From Darksidea phi (taxonomy: Eukaryota; Ascomycota; Dothideomycetes; Pleosporales; Lentitheciaceae): a DNA stretch of 64,000 bases. The translations under genes were made by a program, and so were the position numbers. Below, piece after piece: positions 1 through 12,031 of the stretch (its first letter is position 1; every line of letters begins with the position of its first letter). Where the stretch lies: positions 1 to 64,000 of the forward strand of contig JASJFT010000044.1 of assembly GCA_030770425.1 (NCBI GenBank). The letters run 5' to 3'. Under the pieces are notes generated by a model, which saw only the letters and a program-made list of their open reading frames with translations, had not been told where the DNA came from and ran no database searches.

Positions 1-209
1 TATATACTTGTGTGGGTTTTGGTGTTCTCGGTTAGAATTTTGATTTTGTCCCTTTCATCGCTAATCGTCACCCGTACCACTAATTCCCAAGCTAAGCCCC
101 GTGGGTACAGAGCACGTGCGTCGAACCTAACGCGGACCTTACGCCGCACTACGCACCACCGCACACATCCTGAGCGACGTGCGACACCCTGAAGACCGCG
201 TCTGTCGCA

Positions 210-947
210 ATGACAACGAACTTGGCGGATGGCAGCCCGGAGAAGCGTAGCATTAGGTGCGCCATAAGAACATAAGAATGAGCGGTGGCGCGACACGATC
301 CTAATATCGAGTGTAGTTTCTCACGCTCAGCCCTGATCACCATATGTGCTGGCGCTCCGCCAAATCAAGAAGAGTTCGTTGTCCATGAAGGCATTATTAC
401 TCGCTCGGAGTTCTTTCGCCGAGCCCTTGGTGGCAACTGGGCGGAGGCCGACATTCGAAATGTAAACTTGCCTGAGGACGATCCGGAAGAGGTCAACCTC
501 TACCTTCAGTATATCTACACTCGGGACATCCAAGCGCGCATAACCACCGAAGAGCATGCACAAATGCAAAAACAGGCTGCAAATGCATACGATGAAGTTT
601 CTCGTGTCTACGTGCTCGCCGAAAAATTTCAAGACTCGACGACAAAAAACGACCTGGTCTGGAAACTTATGGAATTAGCCGAATTACGCACCTCAGGCAA
701 CACATGGCTGATTCCATCTGGTACTGCTATTAAAAGGCTATACGAAGGGACGACAGAGACGAGTCTGATAAGGAAATTGCTTGTGGATCTGTACAGCAAT
801 GCGTCAAAGAGCAATATTTGCGATCATTTTGAAAACGCACCGAAGGAGTTCTATCGGGACTTGCTGATGTCCTGGGCTGACTTGAGGCCTTATTCTCTCA
901 ACGTGGCAATGCGCAACGGTGCTGAGAGGTACTTTGAGCAAGAGTAG
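210..947 (+). CDS. BTB/POZ domain protein
   Basis: Two-exon model: 210..256 and 317..947, with a 60-nt intron (donor AG|GTGCGC, branch CTAAT, acceptor TGTAG), giving 225 aa. The long open frame has no ATG near its 5' end, so the first exon starting at ATG 210 is needed to supply one; it joins in phase. Residues about 22-110 read as a fungal BTB fold: a core beta-strand segment, then FVVHEGIITRSEFFRRAL, which matches the 'VHK..L...S.FF..A' helix of BTB proteins, and a later NLPEDDPEEVNLYLQYIYT segment. BTB proteins dimerise or act as Cul3 adaptors in other eukaryotes; the partner here is unknown. The family is clear, the exact start less so. Confidence 0.75.
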
Positions 948-1069
948 GGCAACTTGTATGCGATTGGAGGGAATTTATCTTGTGTAATGAAAGGCAACGC
1001 CTTTATGATCAATACAGACGGGATGATGTACCACAATTGTGAAGGAAGAGGCTGGGATTAACAATGCAA

Positions 1070-1095
1070 AATGCACAGAATGCACAGAATGCACA
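1070..1095. repeat. Short 9-nt tandem repeat
   Basis: Three near-perfect copies of AATGCACAG lie in the 326-nt spacer between the BTB gene and the convergent hydrolase gene. Nothing else is recognisable in this spacer. Confidence 0.6.
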
Positions 1096-1273
1096 AGCTC
1101 GTACATCTTTGACTCAGCTGGAAGGAGGCATCGGATTTTCGGTTCCTGTAGGTAGTGCTGCACGCACAAGAGAAACTATCTACTATCACTCCCAGAAGGC
1201 ATCACCACAAGTCCGATTGATATTAACTCCATCTAGGCCACTGTCTTCCCGTATTCTTTATCCTGCTCGTTCT

Positions 1274-2857
1274 CTACGAATCCAGGAATAGACCATCTTC
1301 CGGTGCCTCTCCTGTGATCAGATACGCCCCGATAACTTCCGCTGTCTTCCCTCCGAGCGCAAAGCTTGTATGTCCATCTCCCTTCCTCGTAACGAGCACC
1401 TTGTTCTCGATCTCCTCCAACATACCAATTGCCCACGGATAACCGGTCTCAGGATCCGCCACACTATTTACCAGCAAAATAGTCGTCACAGTCTTGATCT
1501 CCAACTTTTTCGGCGGGTTGACGACAGAAACAGGCCATCCGATGCACTGGTGCTGGACCAGGTACATCTGGGATGCGCCGCGGTTGAGCGGCGTGTAAGC
1601 TTCGCCCATTGCTTGCTTTTGAAGCGAGGCGGACAAGGTGGGTGTGCTGGTCCAGTCCAAGCAACCAATGGCAAGACCAGAGAGTACGGCGGGGTCAGCA
1701 AGGGAGGTAGCCAACGCGGTTGCGTCACCTTGGCTGGCGTTGTAGAGGGCAGAAGCGAGGGCCCCCCAGGAAGTATTAAGACCGAAGTCGCCGCTCGCGG
1801 AGATCAAATATGGTTGCGCTTTGAAGAGGATTTCTTCGGCGTTTACGTCGGAACGGCAATTTATATTATCGCAACCAGCAGCCGGGATAGGAGTTTCAGT
1901 AGCGTTGGAGAGGAGTGATTCCCAGAACTCTTCCATATCTTTTCCCTTGAGGGGCGAACTCTCGTCCGTGCTTGCCCATTCGAAGAAATGTTTGAGGGAG
2001 AGTGCATAGGAAGTCGTCTCGATGAGGAGATTGGCGGCTTGGCCTTGAGAGTGTTGCGTAATGCCATCAAGAGCCATTGTACGGATGTTATCGGGAAAGA
2101 GAGCGGCATACTGAGCCCCGAGTTGTGCGCCATACGATAGACCGAGATAGTTGAAGGGTTCGTTGCCGAGCGCGATACGAACAGCTTCATGATCCTTTGC
2201 AGCGCTACAATCATATTAGCATCATGTAGAGATGAGTGTGAAGGGCGAAACGTGCCTGATAGTGTCAACATGCTCCAGCAGCGGGCCAGTGCGCTCGCGA
2301 CATGATGCACCGAGCCTCTTGTTCTTGTCCTCTAGCGCATCGAACTCCTCCTGTGTCTTAGGAAAAAATGACACACGCTCAGCATAGATGCTTAGATCGC
2401 ATTCGACCTGCCCACTCATGCCTACACCCCTCGGGTCTAGGCCGATAAGGTCAAAGCTAGCCAAAACTTCTTCAGCTTGCAGACCCCCTCCAGCAATAGC
2501 TGCTACTGTCTTCGTAGCGCTGACACCCGGTCCGCCTGGGTTGACAAAGAGGGATCCGACCTTGGTTGTAGAGTTAGAAGGAGCGGCTGGCAGCTTGACA
2601 AGGCCGAGATCGAACTGCTCGCCATATGGTTCGTCCCAGTCAATCGGGACAGAGTAGACGGCGCATAGGATGCTCTTTGGGAATCCAGTTCCATCAGGGC
2701 AGGCGCCCCACTGAATGGAGGGAGCTACGGTATTGGGAGGAGGAAAAGGGCATTCTTTTGTGTTTTGTGCAAGCGGAGCAGCGAGCGAAGATGCGATGAG
2801 AGATGCGAGGACAGAGAGAGAAACAAAACGGATGGACGAGCTGCTGGGAGACATCAT
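1274..2857 (-). CDS. Secreted TAP-like alpha/beta hydrolase (tripeptidyl aminopeptidase type)
   Basis: Exons 2857..2256 and 2204..1274 on the minus strand encode 510 aa. A signal peptide of about 26 residues (hydrophobic FVSLSVLASLIASSLAA) is followed by the alpha/beta-hydrolase core. LFVNPGGPG is the oxyanion region and GLSYGAQLG carries the nucleophile Ser224. Asp451 (in SVADPETG) and His479 (in GDGHTSF) complete the triad in a TAP-like C-terminal domain. Such enzymes usually hydrolyse short peptides or esters outside the cell. The 51-nt intron keeps frame only if the donor is AG|GCACGT, a GC-AG intron; the two nearby GT donors run into a stop. The gene converges with the BTB gene. Confidence 0.85.
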
Positions 2858-4923
2858 GGCTGCTAATATTACGATTGTGAGCGCGTAGAGAAGAAAGAGA
2901 AAAATGGTGGTGCCAGAGCTTGTGATGAAGCCAGTGGAGTGAAGTATTCATCCTCTCAGCAGCACCTCCTTATATGTCTAGTGAACTTACCTGCAGTCAC
3001 AGACTGCGCCATACCGTGCGAAAGGACATAGTTAAGCCACGCGCTAAAGGGATGGCTACACACGTTTTTGGCCTAAAATGGGGTCGAGCGGAAGCTTGGC
3101 AGTAGGGCTAACGCAGTGTAGGGGTGGCATTGTCGAGTAAAATTAACCTCACTGAGCGCGTTGATTGGCTGTCTCGTTTGCGTAAGAGGGAACGAGAAAC
3201 ATTAACATTAGCTCGAAAGACGCTCGAACAAGTCTGATAGAAGGATTAGGGATCGTCAAATGAGCCATTTTACGTTACTCGGGGTTACGAACTACGTCGC
3301 AATCGCGAGACCGACGCTTCTAGTATGAGACTACAGTATAAGCCTTTACACCCCTCTGGATCAGCTTTACAAACTTGGTACCCTAAACTTTAGTGCGATT
3401 AAAGGCTCCTCCATGCGCTCATCCAGCACCAATGACAACTAGGCTATCCAGCTTTTCGTTGCACTAGTATCGCGCGCAGCTCATCAGCCCATCAGCCCAT
3501 CGGTCCATCAGCCCACCAGCTTTGAAGCGCAAAGTCGAATGCTGCAACGCCATACAGTATACTTCAAATGAAGAAGCCTTTCAACTCAGCACTCAGCTTA
3601 TTCTCGGCGGAAGATTGCGCAGCCTTCTTTGCTACTAAAGATTGCCGCAGATTAAATTGCGCTGCGTTGAGTGTCTTTGCAAAGCCTTCCTACTTTAGGG
3701 ATGGAAACCCGCCCATATGCCTCAAGATTACATCGATTTGCTCATTCCATTCCAGCTGTACGAGGGACGAGTGATTGCACAAGGTCGTGTTCGTAAACAC
3801 ACGCCTGATCCAATCTAAAGTATTCCATAGAAAATATTTAAAGAAAAGGACTAAAACAACGCTATAACAGACAGGGCAGTCACTACGCCTAATTAACTTA
3901 TTGACCTGCGCGTTAACAAGTTCCCTGCGAGGTGGTATGATGTATCAAAAGTGGGAAGTACCTTCGCCCATGGTTAACTGCCCGCTCCCACGTTTCGTCC
4001 TTGTCCCGGACCGCTGGATCCAGATGTTATATGTCTTAGACCCGGCATCCATTAATATATGAGGGGAGGGTTAAGAGCTAAGGCTAAATTAGGCTTATTA
4101 ACCTGCGCGCAACGAGTCCTGTTTGGCTTCGGCAATCGCGCTGGACCCATCGCGCGCTAAGCTGAAGGAGGCCGTTTCATCGCAGTTCGGCGAGTACCTT
4201 AGAACACCGCACACCGCACACCTCACCATCGTCGACAAGCCCGTGCCAAACTGTCTCCGATATCGCGGACAGTGCGCTTCCGAAGGATTATGATGTGGTG
4301 TTGATCCGCGCTGAGCTGTTTGTACTCTTTCGGGCAGTTCAGAATGTTTGTTTCTCGCGCTTTGCCCGGCACAGTGGGATGATGGCGTAGACACATCTTG
4401 AGTTTCGCATCTCAACTTTCGCGTTTTGACCCCACGCTAGCATTTTACGCATTGACAATGCGACCCGTCCACTACAGGCTAAGTTTTCTCACACTTGTGC
4501 TTTCTCTGCTATGATGGAGGATTGTCCATATACCCGCCCTCTCCGCTTCGCATCGCGACTCTGTTGGCGGTCCGGTCGCAGAGGTTTTCTTCGCCTCTAT
4601 GACTCTACCAGAGCGATCAGTTACTTCTTTACCTTCTTGTTGTTTTCTATGCTGAACTTAACCTTTCTCCCCTTCTTCAAATCCATTTCTTAGACTGCCA
4701 GCGCTGGCTCGCTTTAGACTCCTAATGTATTGATACCAGCTCAACCATTGCATCACCTCGTTCAAAGCGTAGGGTACACAGGGATTACAAGATTTATATA
4801 GAAGCGTTAGGTAAGTAGCTTCAAGGAAAGTGCGCCGCGCTTTACAACTCAGCACAACTTCGAGTCAGATACTCTGGATGACATTGCTAACTTTGTACCG
4901 CGATACTTAGGCAAGATTATAGG
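2858..4923. other. Gene-free stretch of about 2.1 kb
   Basis: This is the shared upstream region of the divergent hydrolase and S41 protease genes. Open frames at 3568..3774 (+), 4098..4415 (-) and 4511..4693 (+) are short, have no recognisable domain and no convincing splice partners. Around 3480..3520 there is a short run of CATCAGCC-like repeats. No further feature was seen. Confidence 0.5.
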
Positions 4924-7502
4924 ATGCATTCTTCTCTTTTGCTACTGGGCGCGTCTTTGGGGCTTGCGTCCGCCCGATCTGCTCCGTATATGTTGTACGG
5001 TGTGCCGAGAGGAGGTCCAGATATCGATATCAACGAGGTCGCAGTCGCAGATGTAGCCTCAGCCGCTGTAGACAACGGCACCCTAGCGTCAAACACCACT
5101 CAAGCACCACGTCCTAATGCTGCTCCAACCGCACCGAGCACACCCGGCCTCGCAGAGCCATGCGCAGTCGTCAGCAGTGCAATAGATGCTTTACCCTCAG
5201 GCAGCCGAAAAGTCGTTCCAGCAGAGCTCGCAGTCCAGTGTTTACAATCGGTGCCTCTTGACAGAGATGGCAATATCAAGCTGATAGACGATCTGAAGCT
5301 CTACCTTCAATGGCAAAGTAACCTTGCCTTTCTTAAAAACCCACCACCAGAATACACCGAGAAGCCTGTTGACTTAATTGGAGAGATGGAAAGCATGCAA
5401 AAACAACTCTCTGCAGGAGGTTACAATAGCGAGTACGACTTCCAGCTGGACCTTAACCAGCTCTTCAACCGAGCATACGATAATCATCTGACCTGGCAAC
5501 CGGATATCCTCGCTGAAGTTTTGCAGTTCCAACGTCCTGCGGGGACTGAACTTGTGTCTGTGTCTTCTGATGGCAATGAATTGCCGGAGATCTTCGCATA
5601 CCGCGACTTGGAGCTCGCCAGGAACGATAGCTCATTCAAGCCTTCGCCTCTAAGAACTATTAATGGGGAAGGTGTGGAGGGATACTTGCAGAAGGTTGCC
5701 GTCCAAGCCGACTTCCACGATGCTGATACGAGATGGAATGCTTTGTTCCCCAACCAAGCACTTATTGCCTCAGGCACGACCTTTTTAGGGTCTTTCAGGA
5801 CGGGCATGTATCAGGGTCCCAACACCACGCTTTCATTTGCCAATGGCACCACCAGGTCAGAGGTGAATGTAGCCGTAGTATTTGGCGACTTTAATGGCGT
5901 TGATAGCGGGCCTGCGTTCTTTACAAAGTTCTGCTCGGGACCGCAACCTACGGCATCACCTACCTCACCGCCTTCTTCTACGGCGAGTTCGACAGCCAGC
6001 ACCACAAGTACGCGGGCAGCAACGCCATCGCACACCGGTTACCCACAAGCCGTTCTCCTGAATCCGAATCTCTCTCTTGGCGGTTATCATATTAATGACA
6101 CTGGATACGATGTAGGTTACATAGCTCTTGGTGCGACTAATACTGACGGTCGTAGGATGTTGCAATTCTCAGTATTCCATCTTACCAGTCCCCTGATGTT
6201 CAACGCTTCCAGAACGTCATGCGTGACTTTATTCGAATATCCAAGGCAGCTGGAAAGACGAAGCTGATATTTGATATGCGAGGAAACGGTGGCGGCAACG
6301 CAATTCTTGGATACGATACATTCAAGCACGTGTTTCCGCAAGCAGACCAAGAGCCCTTTGGCGGAACAAGATATCGCGCCAATGAAGCGTTGAACATTGC
6401 TGGCCAGATGACGAGGGACTTCGCCGCCAACAAAACCTACGCGCAGAGCAATCAGACGGCCTTTATCGAGGCTTTCAACCGCATCACCCAACGGGACATC
6501 TTATTATATACAGTCGGCTTCAACTTTGAGCACCAGCTCGACGCCAACAATCAGCGTATCGACAGCTGGGAGCAGATGTTTGGCCCGGAGCAGGTCAATG
6601 CAGACAACTTTACGACGACTCTCAGATACAATTTCACCGATGAGACGAGTTATACGTATCCTGGGTTTTCAGTGATTGGCTTCCTGGAGAATGCGAATGA
6701 AACGCAGACCCCCCAGCCCTTTAAAGCCGAGGATATGGTTATGGTAGGCGCCATTCTAGGTGGTGTGCTTCATCGAGACTGATATTTAATAGTTACACGA
6801 CGGCATGTGCTCTTCTACTTGCACTATCGCCTCCGAGCTGCTTAAGAACCAAGGTGGTGTACGCACCATCGCTGTTGGCGGCCAGCCCAAGTTTGGGCCC
6901 ATGCAAGGCATTGGTGGAACCAAAGGCGTGCAGTCTTTCGAATACGATGATATCCAGATCCGAGCACAGATCATCTACTTGTAAGCCACCTTCCAACTTC
7001 CTCACACATCAACCAACGTCCCTCCAGTCTCGGCAGCCCAGAACAGCAAGCCCAATGGAATCAATCTGCCCTCGGCAAAACCGCCTTCGCCAAGCAATTG
7101 TTCAAGCGCTCCGCCTACGGTAGCGATGGCCGCCCCGCCGGCGGAATCAACCTCCGTGACAACCTCCGCCAAAATGATGCCTCCAAAACCCCTCTCGAGT
7201 TCATCTACGAAGCGGCTGATTGCCGCATGTTTTACACGGCACCCATGATTAATGATGTAACCATGGTGTGGAAGGGGGTTGTGGATCGCATGTTTAGAGA
7301 TGGGGACCGCAAGGTACAGTGCGTGCAAGGCAGTACAGGGGATACCAGTAGTGTCAGTGGTGGGGGGCAGGCCAAGAGTGGGAGCGTACCGCCACCACCA
7401 CAAAATGCGGGTGTGGAACAGAGTAATGCAGCAACAAGGGTGGGCGGTTGCAAGGCATGGCTGTCTGTTTTGATGACTTTGTTGGCAGCATTGTACCTGT
7501 GA
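4924..7502 (+). CDS. Secreted S41-family serine protease with GPI-anchor-like tail
   Basis: Four exons, 4924..6111, 6156..6743, 6793..6980 and 7028..7502, give 812 aa; introns are 44, 49 and 47 nt. A signal peptide (HSSLLLLGASLGLASA) comes first, then a CPAF/S41-like fungal peptidase body. After the first junction the protein reads GYDDVAILSIPSY, followed by DMRGNGGGN. The third exon opens with HDGMCSSTC, where Ser599/Ser600 lies at the expected nucleophile position of this family. A Ser/Thr/Pro-rich segment (about residues 340-365) looks like an O-glycosylated linker. The C-terminus has a Ser/Gly-rich stretch and then a hydrophobic tail (WLSVLMTLLAALYL), as in GPI-anchored wall proteins. No breaks were seen. 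Substrate unknown. Confidence 0.88.
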
Positions 7503-8444
7503 TGCTTCAGGTTTACGGTTTTACATTCTTGCATATTTTTTAGGTACATTTCGAGTGTCATGGCTTTGCCTCGGGTACATACTATAATATCATGAGCTTT
7601 TTGCATCTCAGCGGTTGTGTCCTTAAATGAGATTCGGATGGGCTGCGCGCATCGCATCTGCAATGGAAGTATCGCAGTCGCGACGGAGAGGTACGTGAGT
7701 TTATGTACCCATACAGGCTAAATGGCTGCGACATGCAGGTCTGATTTTCTCGGTACGGCCCCCCGCGTGGGTTAATGCGCCGACTGACTAGTCGCAGAAG
7801 TTGGCGAATTAGCTAGATCTGCGCGGGTTTGGCTTTCCCATATCAGGCATTGGTTTGGATTTTCGTAGTGGAGGGAAGTGTCTTTTGTAAGGTCCGCACG
7901 AAACAGAGTAGGAGTTTCTACACAGTAGAGGTGCTATACTGACACTTTATACACGATCATAAATCTTTAGAGCTTGCACACAGTGCTGTCCGTCGCGTGG
8001 GGTGTCCGAGGAGATGATGTTTCGACGACACTGAAACGCCTCATGTATGAAACGATGTAGACCCTCATGAACCTAGTGGCGAGAACTGTGTCGGATTATG
8101 CTGGTCGCTGAAGGCGGTATGAATAGCCAGAACCAAAATGAATGAGGAAAAGTTTGTGCTTTCAAGTTTAACCGTAAGAGGGTCCTCGCATAGGGGGCAC
8201 CCAACACCTAAGGAACCTTCAGACTAACCGATCGGATCAGCGTCATCATTTGGACCGGTTAATACTACTGGCACTCCTCAAACAGTGGGCGACATGTGGT
8301 AGACGTCGTATAATCTCTGTCAAAAGCAGCGCTGCAAAAGTAAGGGCACCACACCTTTAGAGATCCATGTTGAACTAATGTCTCCTTTTCTATTTGCTGA
8401 TGCCATCATTCAGAAGTTCGCCCTTCCGGATGGACTTTATGTTT
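7503..8444. other. Intergenic spacer, no gene seen
   Basis: A 942-nt spacer lies between the convergent S41 protease and Gal80-like genes. Composition is ordinary and no coding or RNA feature is recognisable. Confidence 0.5.
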
Positions 8445-9614
8445 CTACCATTCCGGATCAAACTCCTTGTAAATACGGTCGAATTGCTCCATCCTCACAA
8501 TCGCCTCGACAACCCTCGGCCACTCCCTTCCTTCCTTCACCTTCCCCTTTCCACCCTCAACCCACTCAGCATACCGCTCATACAGTTCTGCGATGATCCT
8601 CGCCCTCATGGGCAATTCTTTCTGCCAGTCTTGCCACTCCCAGCTCAAGTCCTTAACCTCATCCGTGGCGTGGTCGTGGAACTTGATGCTGATCGGATCC
8701 ATGGTGTGAGAGTGTAGGTACTGACCGCCGATGGTAATGAGTAGTTCCCCCTTCTCGCCGTTGATGCTCCATGTGAATGCTGGTTGATCCTTAAATGGTG
8801 GTCCGTGACGGAATGTTAGGGAAAGGAGGGCGCTTTCTGCGACCGGTATCTTTCCTTCTCTTTGCCTGAGTGGGCCATGAATAGCGAAGAGATCCGGGAC
8901 GTCGGTCTTTACCGATCCTTTGTCCTCTCCTTGGGCGTCGACGATCTTCACCGTTGGTCGCTGGATCTGCATACGACTGCTAAAAGTTTTGAATTCGCCG
9001 AGTACTTCGTGCACGTAATCTAGAGTATGCCCATTCTCAATGTTGATCGGATTACCGCCAACCTTGCGGTTGGCAAAGTACGTCAGTGCCTCTGGAAGAC
9101 TATCGCGCGGAAGTAGGCTACCGAAAGAGCGCACATCGCTGCTCAGCACCTTCCCGATTGTTCCAGTTGCGAGGATCTCTTTGATTCGAAGCGTGATCGG
9201 TGATACCCGACCTTGGAGTCCGACTATGCTGTCTGGAATGTTCTCGCCCCCGGTGAGCTCGACAGCCTTCGCAAGGCTTTCCGTTAACGGCCACTCCACA
9301 AAGATAGCTTTCCCAGCTCTCAGACTAGGTTCGACAGTCTGAAAGTGGACATCAACACGTGTGGAGCAGACCACAAGGTCGATGTCAGCATCGGCGGCAA
9401 GTTTAGCTGGGTCGCCATATGCCTTGACAGAACTGGGAAGCTTGAACTCGCGCTTGGCGGCTTCGGCTGCTGAGACACTAGAGTTAAGAAGTGCATTGAG
9501 CTGGTAATGTCTTTGTCCAACAGGCGAAAGAAGATAGGGGAGGTGTGCATCTGCTGCCCAGGTTACTTTGGCTGAAGAGGAAAGGCCAATCAGGGCAACA
9601 CTGATGGGTGACAT
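8445..9614 (-). CDS. Gal80-like Gfo/Idh/MocA-family oxidoreductase
   Basis: A single exon encodes 389 aa. The N-terminus ISVALIGLSSSAK is a Rossmann dinucleotide-binding start, though less glycine-rich than a classic GxGxxG. It is followed by WAADAHLPYLLSP, DIDLVVCSTRVDVHF and AIFVEWPLTE, where the family consensus has EKP. The second domain contains GHTLDYVHEVLGEF. The pattern of EWP and GHTLDYVHEVLGEF resembles the Gal80 subgroup, in which a catalytically silent Gfo/Idh fold senses NAD(P) and represses Gal4. In filamentous fungi most such proteins are uncharacterised and many are probably true sugar dehydrogenases, so the regulatory role is not assumed. No galactose genes are adjacent. Confidence 0.8.
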   Translation of the reverse strand: MSPISVALIGLSSSAKVTWAADAHLPYLLSPVGQRHYQLNALLNSSVSAAEAAKREFKLPSSVKAYGDPAKLAADADIDLVVCSTRVDVHFQTVEPSLRAGKAIFVEWPLTESLAKAVELTGGENIPDSIVGLQGRVSPITLRIKEILATGTIGKVLSSDVRSFGSLLPRDSLPEALTYFANRKVGGNPINIENGHTLDYVHEVLGEFKTFSSRMQIQRPTVKIVDAQGEDKGSVKTDVPDLFAIHGPLRQREGKIPVAESALLSLTFRHGPPFKDQPAFTWSINGEKGELLITIGGQYLHSHTMDPISIKFHDHATDEVKDLSWEWQDWQKELPMRARIIAELYERYAEWVEGGKGKVKEGREWPRVVEAIVRMEQFDRIYKEFDPEW

Positions 9615-12031
9615 GGTGATGATTCAGTAACGTGAAATTATTGTAAAGACAACGGTGTATACTCATTGCGACATGCCGTTGACTTATAAAAAAGGACGCC
9701 TAGACCTGTATCCATTGGCTATTCCCACGACACTGTAAGCAGTATGAAATTACTCTCCATACACGTCAGAATGCCGTACGATATGTCAGAAACCACGGTC
9801 AGAAAGCCGTACATGCAGGAAGAACGAACGAGAATTAGGCTGCAAGTACCATAGAATCAAGCTGGAGTACTGATTTGTAAGTCTTGATTTGTAAGCAACA
9901 TACTTCTTAGTAACTGAGAGTATCTTGAACTGAAGCCCTAGGTTAGTGCGAATGCGATGTGCACAAGGTATCCCATGGCGCTCAAGGGTTGATGTGCTAA
10001 TACGAAGAAATAATTGTCGTTGCGCAACTTGCAAGCCCAAAATCGAACTTTAAGATGCAAACATCTTAGTCATCATCAGGACTATTGAGGTACTTCAGGG
10101 CCTTGGTAGTGAACGGGGAGTAGACACAACGATGACTGGCGCTCCCGTGGCGACGCCGCCTTCCGGTTGCGTAGCTGCGTTGGAAGTCATAGGACGATCG
10201 ATCAACGCGGGCGACTTTCGAGATGGCCTCGCAGGTGCTTCGTGGGGTCAAGAGATAGAGATGAGTAATTGCGCAGGTTGAAGAGGTAAGTTGCCGCGTA
10301 GGTAGGCAGATAGATCGATATAACTGTAGAGGGCGGAGGACAGAGTACAAAGCTCCCCTAGCAAAGAATATTTTATAGGACGTTAAGTAGGCAGCTAGTC
10401 ACATTTCCTCCTCCCGAGTCCGGTAGATTACTGCTCAATATTGTGGCGTGCGCCACGCCGTCCACGAGGCTCGGAACGTTGCGCCACAGCACGTGGCACA
10501 ACTCTTTCATCAGGCTCGGGCCGTCGCCTCGCGGAAGAACTCGAAAAGGTAACACAAAAAGGTATTTCGTCCCAGATACCCTAGAATGAAAAAAGGTTGA
10601 AACCAAATTTTCTGCGAGTTTGACGACGCGATGGCTGCCGAATGTACCATCATCCCCTCTAGAGACGTGCCCCGATGCCGATGTGATCAACGATAACACC
10701 GAAAAGCCTGTCACAATCACTTTTCTGCGCTTACTCGCCTTGAGCACTTGCGGCTGCTAAAGACGCGCCGCTAGATCATGAAGCAGTACACACGGATAAC
10801 AGTATGATCCGTTAGCAGACAAGGTCCGACGATGAATCTCCACAGAACGGAGCTAAATGAACTAATGATGAGAGGGGTACCTTGGCGACGCCTTTGCTGC
10901 AAGCGAGGTGGAGTTCGGTCATTCATGAGATGAGGTGGCGTCGGTATGGCACTAAGACGAGCGGCAAGGTGTTAGTCTTGGAGCTGAGGCCCGGCAACCG
11001 GGTCCACCACACGACGAATAACCTAAAAACATCACAATACGGATCACTCTACCGACCCCCTCCATCTGGACTGCTGCTCAAGGATGAATAGCAGTCTGCT
11101 AATGGCAATTTTTGTACATGCCACCGGATGAAGACAGGCGTCAGAAAACGTTTGGTGGTGGCGTTGGGCATGCGGAACATGGAGGGCGCCTAGGCCATCG
11201 GCACGATCTCGTTTCATCCTCTCGTAGCATGCCACACGGAAAAACTACACTCCAACCGCTCCCCATTTCCCGCGTCTTATCGCCCCGCACCTTCACGATG
11301 CGAGATTACATCTACACCGCATCACGAATCGCCATGAAACTTTGCACGTCGGGGACTGATGCGCCGGGGACCGAGGCAGTCTTTCGTGTTTTTCTGGAGA
11401 AGAACCCATAGGATTCGAATAGATGAAGAGGGAATGTGAAGGGAATTTCGCATGAAGTCTTGCTCCGCTCAGAAAGGTCAGCACATGATGTTTTGTTTGA
11501 CGCCGGCCCCATTCACATTGTGAGCGCCATAGTGTACGCTCCTGCTTTGAGCATATACGAGGTTTCACGTTTCTCGTGCTCCTCCGCCGCTATTCGACGC
11601 CTACAATCTTGAGTCGATTAGACCTAGGGACGTGCGGCGAAGCGAGCCTTCCTCCAGGGATCAACTCATATGTTTTCCCTCGGCAGCGAAGTCGTCCTAT
11701 CTCTAACTCATTGGTCTGTGGCAGCTAAGGCGTCCATCTTCTACCGAATGGGAACTAGCGTACACCGAATAAATGGCCGACCCTTAGCTTGTATCCAAAT
11801 TGTCGGACTGCAGCCGTATCCAGCACCGCGCTACTGCTGTCATTGCGAGGCGGCGGGTGCTATAACGAGGCAGCAGAGGTATAAGAGCCTCAGGCAGACC
11901 ATCAATGGAGGGCAGGCTCGAAGCTGACATTCATTTTCTCCACGCTCTTTAGCATTCACTCATTTGTGTCAAATCTCCCTCTGTGCATCCTTCGTTTCTT
12001 CACTTCGAATTCAAACTCTCTAAATTTCAAA
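9615..12031. other. Gene-poor spacer of about 2.4 kb
   Basis: Several open frames occur (10066..10350 -, 10373..10747 -, 11112..11411 +, 11293..11568 -). Most have non-ATG starts, and none shows a domain, a signal peptide of normal form or good splice sites. The final 100 nt before 12032 is rich in TC and resembles the promoter and 5'UTR of the AA9 gene. Confidence 0.45.

Noticed and set aside
1370..1918. 182-codon plus-strand frame
   Set aside because: Antisense shadow of the alpha/beta hydrolase gene, whose catalytic triad is on the minus strand.
9786..10350. Minus-strand frames of 84 and 94 codons
   Set aside because: The 94-codon frame at 10066..10350 starts at TTG; both are short with no family features, and the spacer looks non-coding.
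10373..10747. 124-codon minus-strand frame with a hydrophobic N-terminus
   Set aside because: It begins at GTG, has no in-frame ATG with a sensible signal peptide, no recognisable domain and no supporting splice sites.
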